From positions 67,348,471 to 67,412,470 of the forward strand of contig OU744720.1 of the NCBI GenBank assembly GCA_916613615.1: DNA of 64,000 bases, in the 5' to 3' direction. A program made the position numbers and the translations under genes. The notes under the pieces were generated by a model that was given only the letters and a program-made list of their open reading frames with translations, was not told the origin of the DNA and ran no database searches. This DNA comes from Steromphala cineraria (Eukaryota > Mollusca > Gastropoda > Trochida > Trochidae). Below are positions 12,862 to 27,097 of this stretch, piece after piece. The number at the start of each line of letters is the position of its first letter. The stretch's first letter is position 1.

Positions 12862-13002
12862 TAAAGGGGCAGTAGCACTTTTAAAAACATTTTGTATTCA
12901 TTGATAATTCCCCGTTAATGCTAATTTATTATTTTGGAAGTGTCAAAAATCTCATTACACAAACCAATCATCCACACTATGATGTGTACTTTCATTTTCC
13001 TT
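12862..13002. mobile_element. TTAA-type MITE, fragment 1
   Basis: It starts TAAAGGGGCAGTAGCAC and matches the left part of the complete element at 36449-36812 through GTGTCAAAA, CATTACACAAACCAATCATC and CACA. It then jumps to TTTCATTTTCCT, as if internally deleted. The right terminus is missing. Same orientation as the 36449 copy. Confidence 0.75.
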
Positions 13003-13581
13003 GCGTTGGCAATGACTATGGTTGAGGCTGCCTTCAGAGTTGTAATTCAAATCTGAAGCAGTGTCAGTTGAATTAACCATGCCACTACTATGTAATCATA
13101 ATCACGTTGTCATCCAGTACTCAACTTTGTTTTCAAATGCTTCATTAACTAATACTCTGATTGATATTTGAGAATCTTTAACAATAAATACTTGCTTTTT
13201 CATTATCATCATACTATCTGTATATATTTTCGTTTAATTCATTTTAGTGTCATCGTGACACATTCGTGAAACATATGTAACATTAATCAAGTAAGCAGTC
13301 GTCCTCAAAGTTGTATCGATAAAGGTGAGTTATTAACAGGATACCATTCAAAAGGCATCGTTGAGGATAGAAACACTATATGCTAATTCTCCAAATTTGG
13401 TATTCTGAAGGTCAAATATATGTACATAAACAGCTTCATACAAACATGCGAAACACATATACTCGAATCTGTTATCACACCAAACACTAATCCATTCTGG
13501 AAAGACACACTTGAATCTTGGGGTAAATTTATAACAGCAAAAACTAGGAATGTACAAAACACAATGATATCCTTCCCAGAA

Positions 13582-14508
13582 TTTATGGCTAAATGAGAAC
13601 ATAAAAATCGGAGGAAAAATAATACACTATAAACATTACTCAAAAAGGGGAATAACATATATAAACGACTTGTTCAACAATAATGACAATTTCTTAAATA
13701 TGGAACAATTAAACGAAAATTACCAGTGCAAAACGAATTTTATAGAACTTCAAGGCTTAATAACATCCATTAAAAACTACTGTAAAAGAGCAAATGTTCA
13801 TATTGAAAAGAAAATTGAAACACCAATTCTTCCATATTTATTACAAAATATAGTGGGAGATCAAAAAGGATGCAGGGATGTATATGACATTCTCATATTG
13901 CAAAAAAATATAAAGCCTTTACCATACCGAGAAAAATGGCAAACTGAACTAAATGAAAACATTGACGCAGAAACCTGGAAAAAAATCGAGAAAAATACCT
14001 TTAAATCATATTATAGTGTAAAACAATCTTGGTTCCAATACAGTATAATTCATAGAAACAATCTTGGTTCCAATACAGTATAATTCATAGAATTCTGCCA
14101 ACAAATGATTTACTAACAAAGATGAAATACATAGATTCAAACAAATGTTCCTTTTGCAAATCTAATGTTGAGTCAATTTCGCACTTACTGTTTAAATGTA
14201 AATTTGTCAGAAATATATGGAATGAAATAGAAGAATGGATAAAAGAAAAAACTGGTACAAAAATAATTTTCACTGGGAGAAATATTATCCTAGGATACTG
14301 CGAAAAGAGAAACTCTGTTTTAAATATGATTATGTCAATTGTTAAGTATAATATATACAAAATGAAACAAATGGATAGATTACCAAACTTAAAATATATA
14401 AAAGAAGACATCCAGACAAGTTATCTGATAGGCCGCTATAATTTATATTCACAATGCAAGTATGATGACTTTATAAAATTCTGGTCTATATGTAATAATC
14501 TATTTTAA
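13582..14508 (+). pseudogene. LINE ORF2 C-terminal remnant, frameshifted
   Basis: The frame containing NIKIGGKIIHYKHY runs to a stop at about 14083 only because a 35 bp tandem duplication (14021-14055 and 14056-14090) shifts it. Removing one copy puts it back in register with the frame that continues through KMKYIDSNKCSFCKS to the stop at 14506-14508. Upstream, about 13570-13585, another frameshift separates the WKDTLESWGKFI block. Cys/His spacing at 14149-14205 (C-x2-C, then H and C) fits the zf-RVT-type domain at the end of such ORF2 proteins. It is not functional as it stands. Confidence 0.85.
14021..14090 (+). repeat. 35 bp perfect tandem duplication inside LINE ORF
   Basis: The segment beginning AAACAATCTTGGTTCCAATA occurs at 14021 and again, unchanged, at 14056. 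Thirty-five is not a multiple of three, so the duplication breaks the LINE frame. The identical copies indicate a recent event relative to the other decay. Confidence 0.95.
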
Positions 14509-14699
14509 TACTTTTTGTAACCTTTTCTTGATGTACCTATCCAATTACAATCTGCAAACCTGTATTTTCAAACTGTGTTTATGTTACTATTGTTATGCAA
14601 ATCATGTATGTAATAATGTTGTGAAATGAACTGATTGAATGTATTGTATGATGGAGATTTCAAAAATAAAAAAAGTTTAAAAAAAAAAATATATATATG

Positions 14700-17600
14700 T
14701 ACGGCTACATATATGAACAAAATATATATATGGCAATTTGTAGATTAAAAAACCCTAGGACCTATAAATCTTCATTACTTGTCCAGCAGAACAACAGGTA
14801 TGGATTTGACTAGAAATCAGTCACTATTTCTCAAATGTTTTTTACTCAAATGACATAAACTTAACGAGATGCGACTGTATTGTAAAACATGTATTTCTCT
14901 TTGATTTGTATGAACAACTAGGGGATTATTGAAATTCTTTGCCACATGTTGATTTGGAATAATAACATTACAAAATCAAATATTAACCTATCAAATGAGG
15001 AATTATTCAAAAGAATATTTAAATTTGAGTTAATAATGTTGCAAGTACTTTTTAACATAACAAATGCTTCCATGTAAGTAAATCATGCCAAATCAGTAAA
15101 CTGTTTTATCGACTATATATATCTTACGATTGGTGTATGCGAGGATGTTGTATTTGTAAGAAAACCAACAGGAAATCATGTATTCTGCATGAATGGTGAT
15201 CTAAAGAAACAAATGTTATGTCTGGTTTTGAAACCCTTAATAGATAGTATCAATGGTATTTCCTTTTGTTATTTATATATTTAAGAGAAGTGATGGGGAG
15301 TGTTACCTTGCATGAAAATATTTATCACATCTTAAAGTTCACATAACCACAAACATATTTCACTATTTTCTTTGGAATGTAGAAAGTCTGATTACAATAT
15401 TGTATAGTGCGTTAAAGGTCGCTACTCAAATATGTACAGTTTGGTAATGAAAGCCGTTTTATAAAGCCACTTTTGATGGGCCGCTTAGACCTATCCGACA
15501 ACAAACAAGTGAATGCATGACTGGTCACGCCCCCATTTTGTGACGTCATAAACAGAATCAACCTCGTTTATCTATACATGTACATCTATCGTAACAATAC
15601 CACAGGGAAAAAAACAAATAATTAACGATTTTCAGGAAATGTTTTCCACTCAGTTAGATAAATCATTTGACGACGTAACACTACTAAGCATTTGGTGTAA
15701 GAAAGATATCCACATCAATGGTAATTAAACAATTATTTAGACGGTATTTCAGTTGAAATAATGATGCATTACTCTGTATAGTCTGTTTATTACGTCACAC
15801 CCGCGCAAGTTTTATGGCCCCTAACCCAGGTGGGTTTTTCACAGCCGATAATTACGCTGTCTAAATGAAAGGTTAATTAAAGGTGTTTATTGGTCAAATG
15901 AAAAAAAATTAAGTCCAGCTTTTATTATTTTGAAAAATCTTTTAACGAAAATCGAAAAGTGGTAAGGTCGAGGTTAGTTGATGTTTAAAGACACTGCAAC
16001 ACGTCTTTTGACAACTATATTAAGTGTTTTGCACATAATATATATCAAGTAAATAAACATTGTATCTCATCATTTGACTGAACATCAGACAATGATCTTT
16101 GAAATCAATCGCTATGACTGTGTAGTATTGGCTCAGTTTGTTCCAAGGATTAAATGTAATGCCAAGTTAACCCAGTTGACAAATCAGATTGTCTAGGCTG
16201 TATATATTGTTGTTTTATATCGTTACCGATGGTCCTTGAAACTGCTCTCTACAAGGATATAAGCATTAAATTTATGTATAATCCATATATTCTGCACTCA
16301 TACAATCAATTTCTCTGTGATCGAGTTGTCGAGTTCTAAAATAATAAAAAAACAGCATTCCTTCTAAAAGCGCTACCAAGCCGTATTTGTTTCTGTGATA
16401 TTTTCTGTACTATATGACTGATGGGGAATCTGGGTTAGGATCAATATACAGCCATTTACTCGACTACAGATTTCATTTATTCTAAGCTGAATGACAGTTT
16501 ACAATCACGTTGATTGAGTCTAGCTTCAGTTATCTTGTAACATTGGAGACAGATTTATACCCTGTCAGTTCACATGACCAGACTACTTCTCGTCACAATA
16601 CATTTGGTTTGGATTTTTCTGAAATAGCATTTTTCTCTGTCAACATGAAATTGCAATTTTAGATTAAATGAGTAGTAAGGTGCCTTCAGTGCAAATTGGA
16701 ATTCATTTTGCTTTATTTGCAGCAGTCCATGTATTACATCATGTTGTAAGATATAAAATACAATAAAACACATTAAACCATTTTCAGTGACCATATCACT
16801 TAAGTTTCGTGGCGAATTACTTTGAAATTGCTGTCAGGAAACGATATGATTTTAACATATTTATTCAAATGAAAGGATAAGGTACATGTTATGTTAAGTC
16901 AGCTTGCTTAATCGTAAACATGCATACTTATGTACATGGATATAAACAGGAAAAACATAGCGATATGGGTAAATACAGTTATCAAAAGTACAGACAGGGA
17001 AAATTAATATTAGCTTAAAGGGGAAATATTTCTAATTATCAAATGTTCCTGAGAGTGATAAATATCAAAGTGACACAGAGTATCTTTCTTAAAATTTTAT
17101 TTGCTTTTGATGAGCTACATAATATCTAATATGCTGATTGAAGTTCATATCTCATCAATCGACTTATATCCATTATTTCTCTAAAATGTTTGATTTTATG
17201 GACAAATCAAGAAAACATCTCAAATACGTTTACTATTCGAAATTATGCATCCAATTAATCTACCTATTAGTTACAATACCTAATAAACACTATTCGAATC
17301 GAATATATCTTCCTGCCAGCATATGACAAATTATGTTTGGCGAATTTGCGCTCGCCACTCGAGCCACATTGTCCGGGTTTAGATCGAAATTCCATCGTTG
17401 AATGGCCGTATTTTCGCTCTAATGTACTGATTGACCTTTAACTTGTTATTTTCATTAACAGTTAGTGGTTGTGTAATAACGTCAAATTCAAAATTTGACA
17501 TATGTGATCCTATCAACATAAAACAAGAACGATAAAACAAATATATTGACATCTTTGACGTGTTAACTTTTACTTGGACAAAACAAGTGCGTGCTACATT

Positions 17601-18515
17601 TGAACAAAGTTGCTCTTTATTTGTTTTACCTAAGATTTATTCGATAAATACATTTTCTCACTTCTCTAGAATGTGCATTCCTATGTCCTTACTTATACAC
17701 TTATCTTATATCTTTTTTACCATTGTATTTTTATTGTAAAAAATGCATTATATGAATGATCGAGCAACTTGTCATCATTGTTTACACTGTTGCCAATCCT
17801 CAATAATTCATTTAAAAGAAAATATCAAGCTCATTGTGGAATGCTTTTTGGCGTTACCATTTGAAATCATGTTAATTTCGTCATAACGCTTTAAAATAAC
17901 ATAAGGACTGTTCAGCAAACTGTCTCGCCTTGTCAATATAGTACTGATAAAACAATAAATAAATCATTTAGAAAGGATATTAAGCTAAAAAGAAATGTCA
18001 TTAAGCGTAATATCTTTTTTATGTTGTACCGAAGTGTGATCTTCAAATTTATGTTTATGATTGTTGATATACTTATCTGATTATAACAATCTTGGCAGAT
18101 CTTGAACTTGAAGAATACAAGACAAATGTCACGATAAATCTATAAGTTGTTATCCATAATATCTGTCTTGTATTTTCACACCAACTTCTAAATGCCTTTT
18201 AAGAATTTCGTGTGTAAAGGAGTTTCATCAACAAAAATATCCGCTGGTATAGCTGGCAAATTTCTGTTAAGACGGACCTAAATCATATTTCATTTTGATG
18301 AAGCCACCAATCACAACCGATGGTGGAAAGGATAACCCGAGTGACATCATCAGTGTGTACAAAAGGGAATTGCATTTTTATCTGCATATGACCCAAATGG
18401 ATGTCAAATCGTATGTTGATCTAGTACATGCACACACTATATATGATACAGGATTACTAATCGAATGAATATCTATCTCATGTTTTGCTAGCTAGGAGTG
18501 TTTATTTGAAGTGGT
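14700..18515. other. Unique DNA; one CRE-like octamer, nothing else recognised
   Basis: No exon, RNA gene or transposon end could be supported. A palindromic TGACGTCA (CREB/ATF-type octamer) lies at 15541-15548 in a locally less AT-rich stretch (about 15400-15850). Whether it is a regulatory region or an unrecognised old repeat cannot be decided by eye. Confidence 0.45.
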
Positions 18516-18877
18516 TTAAAGGGGCAGAAGCACGTTTTCAGGAGGATAAAAAGTGCTGTCAGGAAAATGAAAATTTATGGTTCCGATTGAAAGATAATGT
18601 ATCTAAACTAAATGGAGCAGTAACATATCAAATATATAACGTAAAGTTTAGTCATCCGATTGCTTAATCTTGCACAAAATGAATATAAGGTGTTCACACA
18701 AAATGGCCGCAAATGTATCTTATGTGAATCTTCAAACTTTGTCCTCTGACTATGGATAATTGGTTTGTGTAATGAGACTTTTGACACTGTCAAAATAATA
18801 CATTTAGCATTAGCTTGCAATTATTAGTGAAAATTTAAAATATAAAATTATCAAAAAACGTGCTACTTCCCCTTTAA
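18516..18877. mobile_element. TTAA-type MITE, complete copy
   Basis: The element is bounded by TTAA at 18516-18519 and 18874-18877. Its terminal inverted repeats start TTAAAGGGGCAGAAGCACGT on the left and, read on the minus strand, TTAAAGGGGAAGTAGCACGT on the right. Length is about 362 bp with no coding capacity. It is in the opposite orientation to the copies at 36449 and 47592. TTAA target duplication is typical of piggyBac and Kolobok superfamilies; which one is not decided here. Confidence 0.85.
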
Positions 18878-18879
18878 GA

Positions 18880-21800
18880 GATGAATCATTACTCTGCGTT
18901 GGTGATGATCTAATAACATTCAGAAACTAAATTGTCAAAACAAGTGTAACTGGTTTCATGAAGTATCTTCCTGTCTAGTTTTAAATCAGTTGAAAACCCG
19001 TTATTGATATTTTTCTGCGCCAGTCTTAGTTTACAAACAGTAACGTTAAGGAAGCAATCAAAAGTTTGAGAAAGTCATAAAAAAGCTTAAGATAATGACT
19101 ACAATGTATGTGAAAGTATCGTTGCTAAACTATGTTTAACTCTGAGCATACGTCTGTGTTAAGGTATTGCCACCATTATCCACATTAAACCACTAACCCT
19201 GTATGTGTAGTAAACATTTGAACATTTTGATACTCATTTATATATATTCTGGTACGATATAATGCAATTTCAACAAATAAGAAGATTGTACATAGACATT
19301 TATGAAAAGTGCACAGGAGCTGAACAGCGCCTACTCTGTCAGTACGAGGCCGTTAATTTTCTCCAAATTCAGTTCATGCTATATAGAGTGAATGTGTTAA
19401 TAGGAAACTTCTACTTTTTTCATATTTCAATAACTTCAGACCAGAATGTACCCATGTTGTTGTTGTTTTGGTCAAATACATACGTTCCATGATAAGGTAA
19501 TCAAGGGTCCTGGATTAATATATAATTGCAATATTTAAGAAATAAACATTACAACAAGATAATCAAACAGAGTTTACCCTTATTACTTTTTAAGAAGAAA
19601 TAGTTTAAGAGAATATTCTAAATGGTTGCAGTATGGCACAATAAACCGTTTAGGCACTGCTCAGGGGACTGTATTTCAGTAATAACTTTTCAATGAGTAA
19701 TAGAAGTTAGGAACCTGCTATGTCTCTAGGGAACTGAGGTGTTCAACTGAAGAGACCTGCCATACATTTCATTTATATGGGTCTGTAGTGAAGAGTATTT
19801 CTATATGTTCTGTTATACTCATGCAAGGGGCAAATGGTTCAAAACCATGATTGTCCTGGACATTATTACCTTACAGCTCTCCCTTCATTCTTGACATTAA
19901 CTGGTTGTTTTGTGTGCCACTGAACATTTTTTTTTCAATTTTTTGAGTTATAGGCATACAATATCAGCAAACAGTTAGATACAGTTCATTTAAACAAATA
20001 TAGTGTACAACTTCACAGATAATTTCTTTCTAACTTAACTGTAAGTGTAACGTTGACCAAAATTTAACAAAATTTTGCTCAGTACAATTTGATAAGTTGA
20101 TACATTTGGTGATATCATAGTATTAGTATATATATTATAGAATATCATGAACATTTTATTAGTTATGATTCCAAGATATGGTTTAAATATTTTATTTAGT
20201 GAATCATATACTGACTCCGAAACAGTTTCGCTGATGTGATAAAAGGAACCAAAAATGAAGGTGTTTTAGTTGCTGAGTGGTTTTCCTGACTGATTAATTC
20301 GATAAATACTTTTCCTGAAACAATAGAAAGGGTTAGAAGGATAGAAAATAACAAATCAAAAATTATAATCAGATTTAAAGTACCTTTATTGTATTACAAT
20401 TTAGTTACCACATATTTGGTATGTAACGGGGTACGGAGAAGTTTAGCTTCCTTTTGAGCTGCAAACATTAAATTTGGTTGCAAGAGAAACATACTAAATC
20501 TATGTAGGCTCCTTAATTCTTAAGGTAGTATCACATATCATAGCTATGATGCTTGTTATTCTATTAAAGAATAATGTATTGTTAACTGCAAGCATTTTGG
20601 TGAAGGGAATGTAAGATTTACATGATTGATTGTTCACATAATTAATTGTGAAGGAAAAACAATTGAAATGAATGAGTACCTTTATACCTCTTTACGCAAT
20701 GAACGTCCTTGAATGCCTCAAGTTCCAAATTGTATGCAGCAATTTAAAAAACTCTGAAATATTACTTGAAATATGACAAATACCTGTAAAATGTGATTTC
20801 TTAAGATGCAATACATTTTATTCTCGAATTAAAAGTGCTTCTCCTGACTGCTATAAAAATATTCCATTTTGAAATAAATCTTTGGAACAAATGGATTATT
20901 CGTATGTAATAAGTCAATGTTTTGCATGGTAATATCCATAGGTATGAAAAGTTCTACCTTACACTCAAAATTATATTGTGTCTCCTTAAACTCGTACAAA
21001 TGTTTAAGCAATTCTGCTATGTTGATCTATTCAAAAAGTTTTATAAACATGTAAGGTGTTTTAAAATCTAATAGGATTATGGTGCATCGTGTTCAATGTT
21101 ATTTTGAATTTGATTTGAAACAAGCAGTTCATGTGTTTCATGTTGATAAAATGAAAACGATAAAGTTTACTCATGGTTTAAACAATTCACATCACTCACA
21201 AATGAAGTATCTTAGTTAACAAGACACTGTAAGTAGTTGGCGATACACGTAATGCACAGGGACTATCAAACACCTTTATTTCATTTTAGCTAAGTGAAGG
21301 TCATATCTATAGGAAGAGAGACCTACCATGTTGTATTGCCTTAATATTTTGGTAATGACTGCTGGTAACACTTCTACACAGAGTCGTTGTAACTAACAGA
21401 AATGGATAGCACTTGAGGGTCTATGTTTAGAGATAGACAGATTAAACTTGATGATTATGTTCAAAAACATAAAAAAGTAAAATAAAAGTAAGTAAAAAAA
21501 GTACTTGTAGGTATTGAGATAAAAACTTCAATCGGTGAAGTTAACTTCTGCAGTTGTGTGTATGTTTGATGAATACTGTGTGTGAATGTTTTGAATTGTG
21601 AAAAATTCAAGAAAAAAGAATTGCTAGATTGTCAACATTGATCTTATTTTTCTTTATATTTTACAACAACATCGATTTAAACTTATGTTTGATATGACCG
21701 ATCAGGGTCAGGATATCAATTATTATGTTTTTATATAAATGTAAGGGCACAGAAAATTGAAAACTCCCTATAAAATAGGCTGAAGAAAAGACTAGGTCTA

Positions 21801-23500
21801 ATAATGTTTGTGTTATTCTCCAAAATGAATTCTAAATCATGTTTTCATTGAAACAACCAAAATTTAGTCAAAATTAAAAGTGACATTTCCATTGAAAACG
21901 TCAAAATTAAAATCCACTAAAGTTGAAATCCCCAAAGAGCACATTAGTTTCCGCCATAATAATGAAATAAATTATTTACATTTATATCCTGAAGCAAATG
22001 ATTCGCAAAAAACAGGTTAATTAGGCTAATAAAAGGAAAACTGGACCAAAACGAGACAATTTGAACCAAAACGAGTTTGAGCATATGCTGATACACATGT
22101 GTTGAAAGACCAGAGCAAACACTTCAAATTTCACTTTTCATGTTTATCATGGATATAGATTTACTTCACTAATAAACTTGTAATTAATCCAGGTTTTTTT
22201 ACCGTATTGCCAATGTAACAAACCTGTTTACAGCTGACCTTGGACCTGTAACTAGTGATATATGAAACAAATTTATTAATAACATTATTGAATGGTAACA
22301 TAGAAAATGAATTTTACGGTTTTGATCTGTATATAATACCAGGTCAATGAAACATATTTGTATTTATAATGAAAGCAATAAGCATGTAAATTAAAATAAC
22401 TTTGTAATATGAATTAAAGACCAGATATTATGTTAATGTTTCATGTTGATAGTATATACATTTGTGTAAATAACTACAATGTAGTGAGTAGAAATGAGAA
22501 TAAGAATATCTGAACAATTATGATACGAAACAGAATACGGTATCCATTTATCTGTTTAAAGCTTGATTTCAAACATTAATATAAAATGCTTTACCCTGTG
22601 AATGAAATAAAAAATTGTATTCACTTAGAGTTCAACGCTTCAAACAATTGTCCAAAAAACGTAACACAGTGTCTTTAAGATGTGATCAATGTTTCATGGA
22701 AAGTAACACTTCTCAACTCTTGTCCAAAAATACCAATAACCATTACGTTTTTTAAAAAGAGACATATAGATATAACATAAAATTAACTTGAGGCTTTTAA
22801 CACATGCTTATGTTTATATCAACACTTATGGAGACGAAATGATTCATTTCCTGTTGCGTTTCCTACAAATACAACATCTTCAATTGCACCATTTGTAAGA
22901 AAAATATAGTAGATTAGAGAGCTTATTAGTTGGCATGAACTTTACAATTTCTTTAATGATTTCCAAATTTCCATGTATCCCTTTCTGTCCGTCTGACAAG
23001 TGTAAAAAGAGGACAGTATAAACGGAAAGGAAGGGTTGTTTTTCCCAAATATCCATGCAAAAAATAATGTAGTCATTGACTTTAAGTTACACAATGATAG
23101 GAATATTTTCTTAACAATCACCGAGATATTAATGTTTTACAGTTGCAACTCGTTAAGTTAAGGTTTGAAAAGTGATACATCTGGATGGAAAAAGACTAGT
23201 TTCTAGTCTCATAATTTTCTTTGCAACAGAACTGTTTGATAAGTTATGATGTTTTTTCTGTTCCTGCACTATTTTCATTAACGAGTTGCATCTGTCGGTA
23301 AGTGTAATATATTTACACCAAATACAAAGTCAGATAGAAAGATATAGAATGTAGCTATCCATTTACCTGGCCTAACAGCATTTCGAATTTAGTTATTCAA
23401 CCCAAGTTGTAACAACAAGTCAACTTTTGTCTCGACATTCACACAGAATAAAAGTTTATGAGTAATCAATTCAAGTACACAAAATACCCACAAAGCTTGT
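18880..23500. other. Unique AT-rich DNA without recognised features
   Basis: No supported gene, repeat array or transposon termini. Short frames such as 19262-19492 and 20829-21011 show no motif. A splice-donor-like TGTCG/GTAAGTG lies at about 23297 without a matching acceptor or open frame. Confidence 0.45.
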
Positions 23501-23504
23501 CGTG

Positions 23505-25775
23505 ATAAACAAGGGGTCAGTCTTCAATTCTCTTGAATATCATCAAACACTTAAAGCCGTTTATGAATGAGTGCCCTATTATGTGTGGATAAACTTCACA
23601 TTAACAGTCAATCTGTTCATAATCACTTCTCATCAGGCTAGTTGAGGCCATAAACAGACTCTCCTTATGTCCACATTAGAGGAGGCGCTGCTTAACTTCG
23701 AGCTATGAATTCTGACCTCAAAATATATCAGGCCAGTTTTTGTACCTTTGGAAATAAATAAATATGTCAACATCAGATGAGGTGATGCTTAAGTCGTTTT
23801 GAATTAACCTTTATGTCAAAATTTTTTGAAAGGGGATGTCATTTTACCATCATGATGTTTAATTTCCTTAGTTATAAAGACAAAAGATACATTAAACTGT
23901 AAACTTCAACGTGATGACAATAATTGAACTGAAAGTATTTCATAAAGTGTTGATAAAAGAACTTGATTAACTTTATTGAATTATTTTTAGCACCTAGCTA
24001 TGCTCACATCAAAGAAACATTTACAAAACATCTTGGAGGGTTTTCAAAAATAACCATTGTCAATATTTTGCTAAAGCATGTGCATTAACGGCCTGTGACA
24101 AGTTGTGTTCAGTTTAAAATTACCAAAAGGCACTTGGTTTGTCTTTGTTGTATCTATTTTATGCTGAACTGTGTTATATGTATCAACAGTATCCGTAATT
24201 GGCCTTGGATATTGGACAAATTCTTTATTTGAACCGTTGGGAAAAGTTAACAGCATACCCCTTCTCTGCCTCCTCCATATCCACAATAAGATTGGCATGT
24301 TTTACACACATACAACAAACGACCTTTCAACAATAAAGAAATAGCCCTTACAACTAGTAGCATTACAATGTCTAAACTATCATGAAGGGGTCGTCATAAA
24401 ATTTGGATTTCAGAATAGTCTTATCTAACCTTTTTTATCTGCCATAGACATATTAAAAAAAAAAACCTTTACATTTCTCAGTCATAAACACAACTTAAGA
24501 GCCTAGATAAGAACTATATAGGGTCAGGATATTGATCCTTAGGGTGACATCTTGAGCAGATATGATTTTTTGATTAACCTGATTTTCCCCTACCACTCGG
24601 GCCTTCATTCATTTTGTGTAAAGAACATGTATATTCGTTTCTATAGATTGATGAATTATTTCCTCTTGCCTTGCAGAAATCATTCTTTCACTAAATGACA
24701 TAAGTCAAAAAGGCAAGAAAATGAATTATAACGTTTTTTGATTAGCAATTTTACCCTTTTACATGCTGACGTTTTCAAGTAAATATGAAGTCCAGACCAT
24801 GAAATTTGTTGCTGCGTACTTAGTTTTCATGAATGATATGACAGACAGACAAAAAAATCAGTTAATGTTAATAAAACTACTACTACTACTTAACAAGTCT
24901 ACAATTAGTTGCAGTTGTCTTTTTACCTGATGCAGTTGAAAAGTAAAGTTAGTTGAAACAGTTCCCAGTTTAACATGAAGTACATGTATCAAGTAACAGG
25001 AGAACCTCAAGGATTGTCTATAACAAGGAACCTTTCATAAAACAGATTAATACAAAATATATCAACTTACCTTGTGAACTAACACTGGCAAATGTGCTCC
25101 GGGTCTTTCTTTGTCAAGAACCCTCGCTGTAAATCAGTTCAGGATAATAGTTGTTATGTTTGTAATAGTGAATTGTTCAATGATATTGTTTTGTCATTAT
25201 AAAGACTTCAGAATAAATTATAAATCTCACAATATTAGCAATTCAACAATAGCAAATTATGAACTGAAACACTTTTTAGTCAGTATTAAACCTTTACCAA
25301 CCAGTCTTCTTTATTATTAGTAATTTGATAAATGTTATGTGTTAAAATATACTTAAACGTAAATAAAACGTTTAATTCTCATCCTGGTATCAACTGAGAA
25401 GACTCTCATGTTATGTCTGTCTAAGTTTTATATAATTTCCAATAGTTATAATGACGACTATGAGTAGTTATTTAGGCCTACGTCACTTGTCTCTGCACAG
25501 GTAGCAAGGTCACGTGTTTTCCTGTCCGCAACATCTTGTGCAAATATTCAATAATTACATGTACACAAACATTAAACATCGATTTTGGTTACATGTTGAG
25601 TGTCCACATTAATGTCATTAGCTGTTCGCAGTTTTAGTTTATATATAAAAAATACTAAACGAACGGTAATGTGGTAAAATGTTTAAGCAACGAGTGTATA
25701 GAATCAGAAAGTAAGTCTGAAATAATTTATATTCACAAGTTACCTAAAATTGTTATCACATTACAATAGTGCCCT
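23505..25775 (+). repeat. Old segmental duplication block E
   Basis: It matches 61393-63545 in the same orientation as an ordered series of similar blocks. Among them are ACATTAGAGGAGGCGCTGCT near 23675 and 61561, AACAGCATACCCCTT near 24248 and 62838, and ACAACTAGTAGCATTA near 24351 and 62937. Blocks are separated by unmatched stretches, so identity is much lower than for A/A'. The conserved TTCATAATCACTTCTCA motif lies at 23615. No gene is recognised. Confidence 0.75.
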
Positions 25776-27097
25776 TAGGGTAGTATTTAAATTTGACAGT
25801 AGCCACTTACATGTCATAGGGTTGGACGTTGTCAAGTAACGTTCGAAAGTAGTTCTGTTTGTTTGCACGAAATGGTATCACACAGTGTTACAAACTTATT
25901 GTTATCTCATCTCACCACATCGCAGTCAGTAGGGGAAAAGGTTTTTACAGTTCATACACACTGGTAGTATAGTGTTAGCATTAATCAGTAAATCATATTA
26001 ATATCTAGAGCCATTTATTTTAAAAACAACATTAAGAAGATGTGAATGAATATAATTATTACTCGATTTGTCCTTCATTTGTTTGTGACTCACCATGTCT
26101 TTGGTATGTTCAGGGTCATTTTTTTAAACCCTAAAAGACAATCTTTGAATCTTTGTTGTGGTAGAATTTCGATAAATATACTGTGTTTTGAAAGCAGATT
26201 TGACCTTGACTTCTATCAGTAAACCCGATAACATGATAACAGGATTGCTTTTCTGCATATTAACATTTATTACTGTAAATATACAGAGGATATTATCTGA
26301 GTGTCCAGAAGTAAGTAATTATTCACTTAGCTATGTATACTAAAATGTACACCTGCATGATAAGGGGCTCTCGATTCTAACTGTTCACCTTTGAATAATA
26401 TATTGGACAATTATCATACGGTAACATACCGCTGACAAAAGTTGATCGTATTTAGGCGTCACAGATACATAATCAATACCAAAGTGGACTGTACTCTTAG
26501 GTTGAACAGTCACTTGAGACGCTTAAAAATATATCTAAAACTGATGGACCATGTCAACAGAGTTGAAAATACACTTGATAAGATGAAGCTACTTCAAACC
26601 TGTTCTCCCTTAACCAATCAACATTCTAATATACCCCAAGACTTTGTTTTATTAAAACCCCCGTGATATTAAAACTGAAATACATGTAGGATTTTCTTAT
26701 GGTTTCAAATTGATCAAAGTTACAGATTACGTTTCAAAATATCATATTGGCCTTCATTCGATACAGAATACAAGAGTTGAACTCGGTAAAAATGCTTCAA
26801 ACCAACTTACATATTTGTTTCAACATATCAAATGCATTGCACGTTTTATGTTCAAGTAAAATGACCGATTCGAAAAATTCATATTGAGATAATCACTTAC
26901 ATAAAAGCATTTCATGATTTAAGAAAACCCTAATGTCTTTTGCAAGATATTGTTTTTGGTGGAATTAGTAGCTGTAAAAGGAACCAGCTTTGAAGGGGCA
27001 GCCTTATGGGAAATCTTTGATTGAAACGACTTAAAGAGGACATTCTTTTTTTACATATGTATGCTTATAACATGACTATTTAAAACTTGATAGTGAG
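25776..27097. other. Unique DNA, one weak open frame
   Basis: A 75-codon open frame (26442-26666) begins just before a TTTAG that could act as a splice acceptor. It encodes a lysine- and leucine-rich segment (LKLMDHVNRVENTLDKMKLL) that might form a helix. It has no duplicate here to test conservation and no recognised homologue, so it is not called a gene. Confidence 0.35.

Larger units (their letters stand above)
13340..14690 (+). mobile_element. 5'-truncated L1/Tx1-type LINE with A-rich tail
   Basis: The element carries the C-terminal part of a non-LTR retrotransposon ORF2 and ends in an A-rich tail (CAAAAATAAAAAAAG and A10 near 14680). From 5' to 3' on the plus strand, with frameshifts, are a WKDTLESWGKFI block (about 13510), LWLNENIKIGGKIIHY (about 13585), a GITYINDLF block (about 13650), and a zinc-knuckle-like end CSFCKSNVESISHLLFKC (14149-14205). 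These are recognised signatures of the region after the reverse transcriptase in this LINE group. The reverse transcriptase itself is absent, which is typical 5' truncation. Confidence 0.85.

Noticed and set aside
24248..24290. Proline-rich exon-like words HTPSLPPPYPQ (E) and HTPFPPPSKPQYNC (E') after AACAG/TACAG
   Set aside because: Frames differ in stop position, no donor is visible, and the similarity is no stronger than neighbouring non-coding blocks of E/E'.
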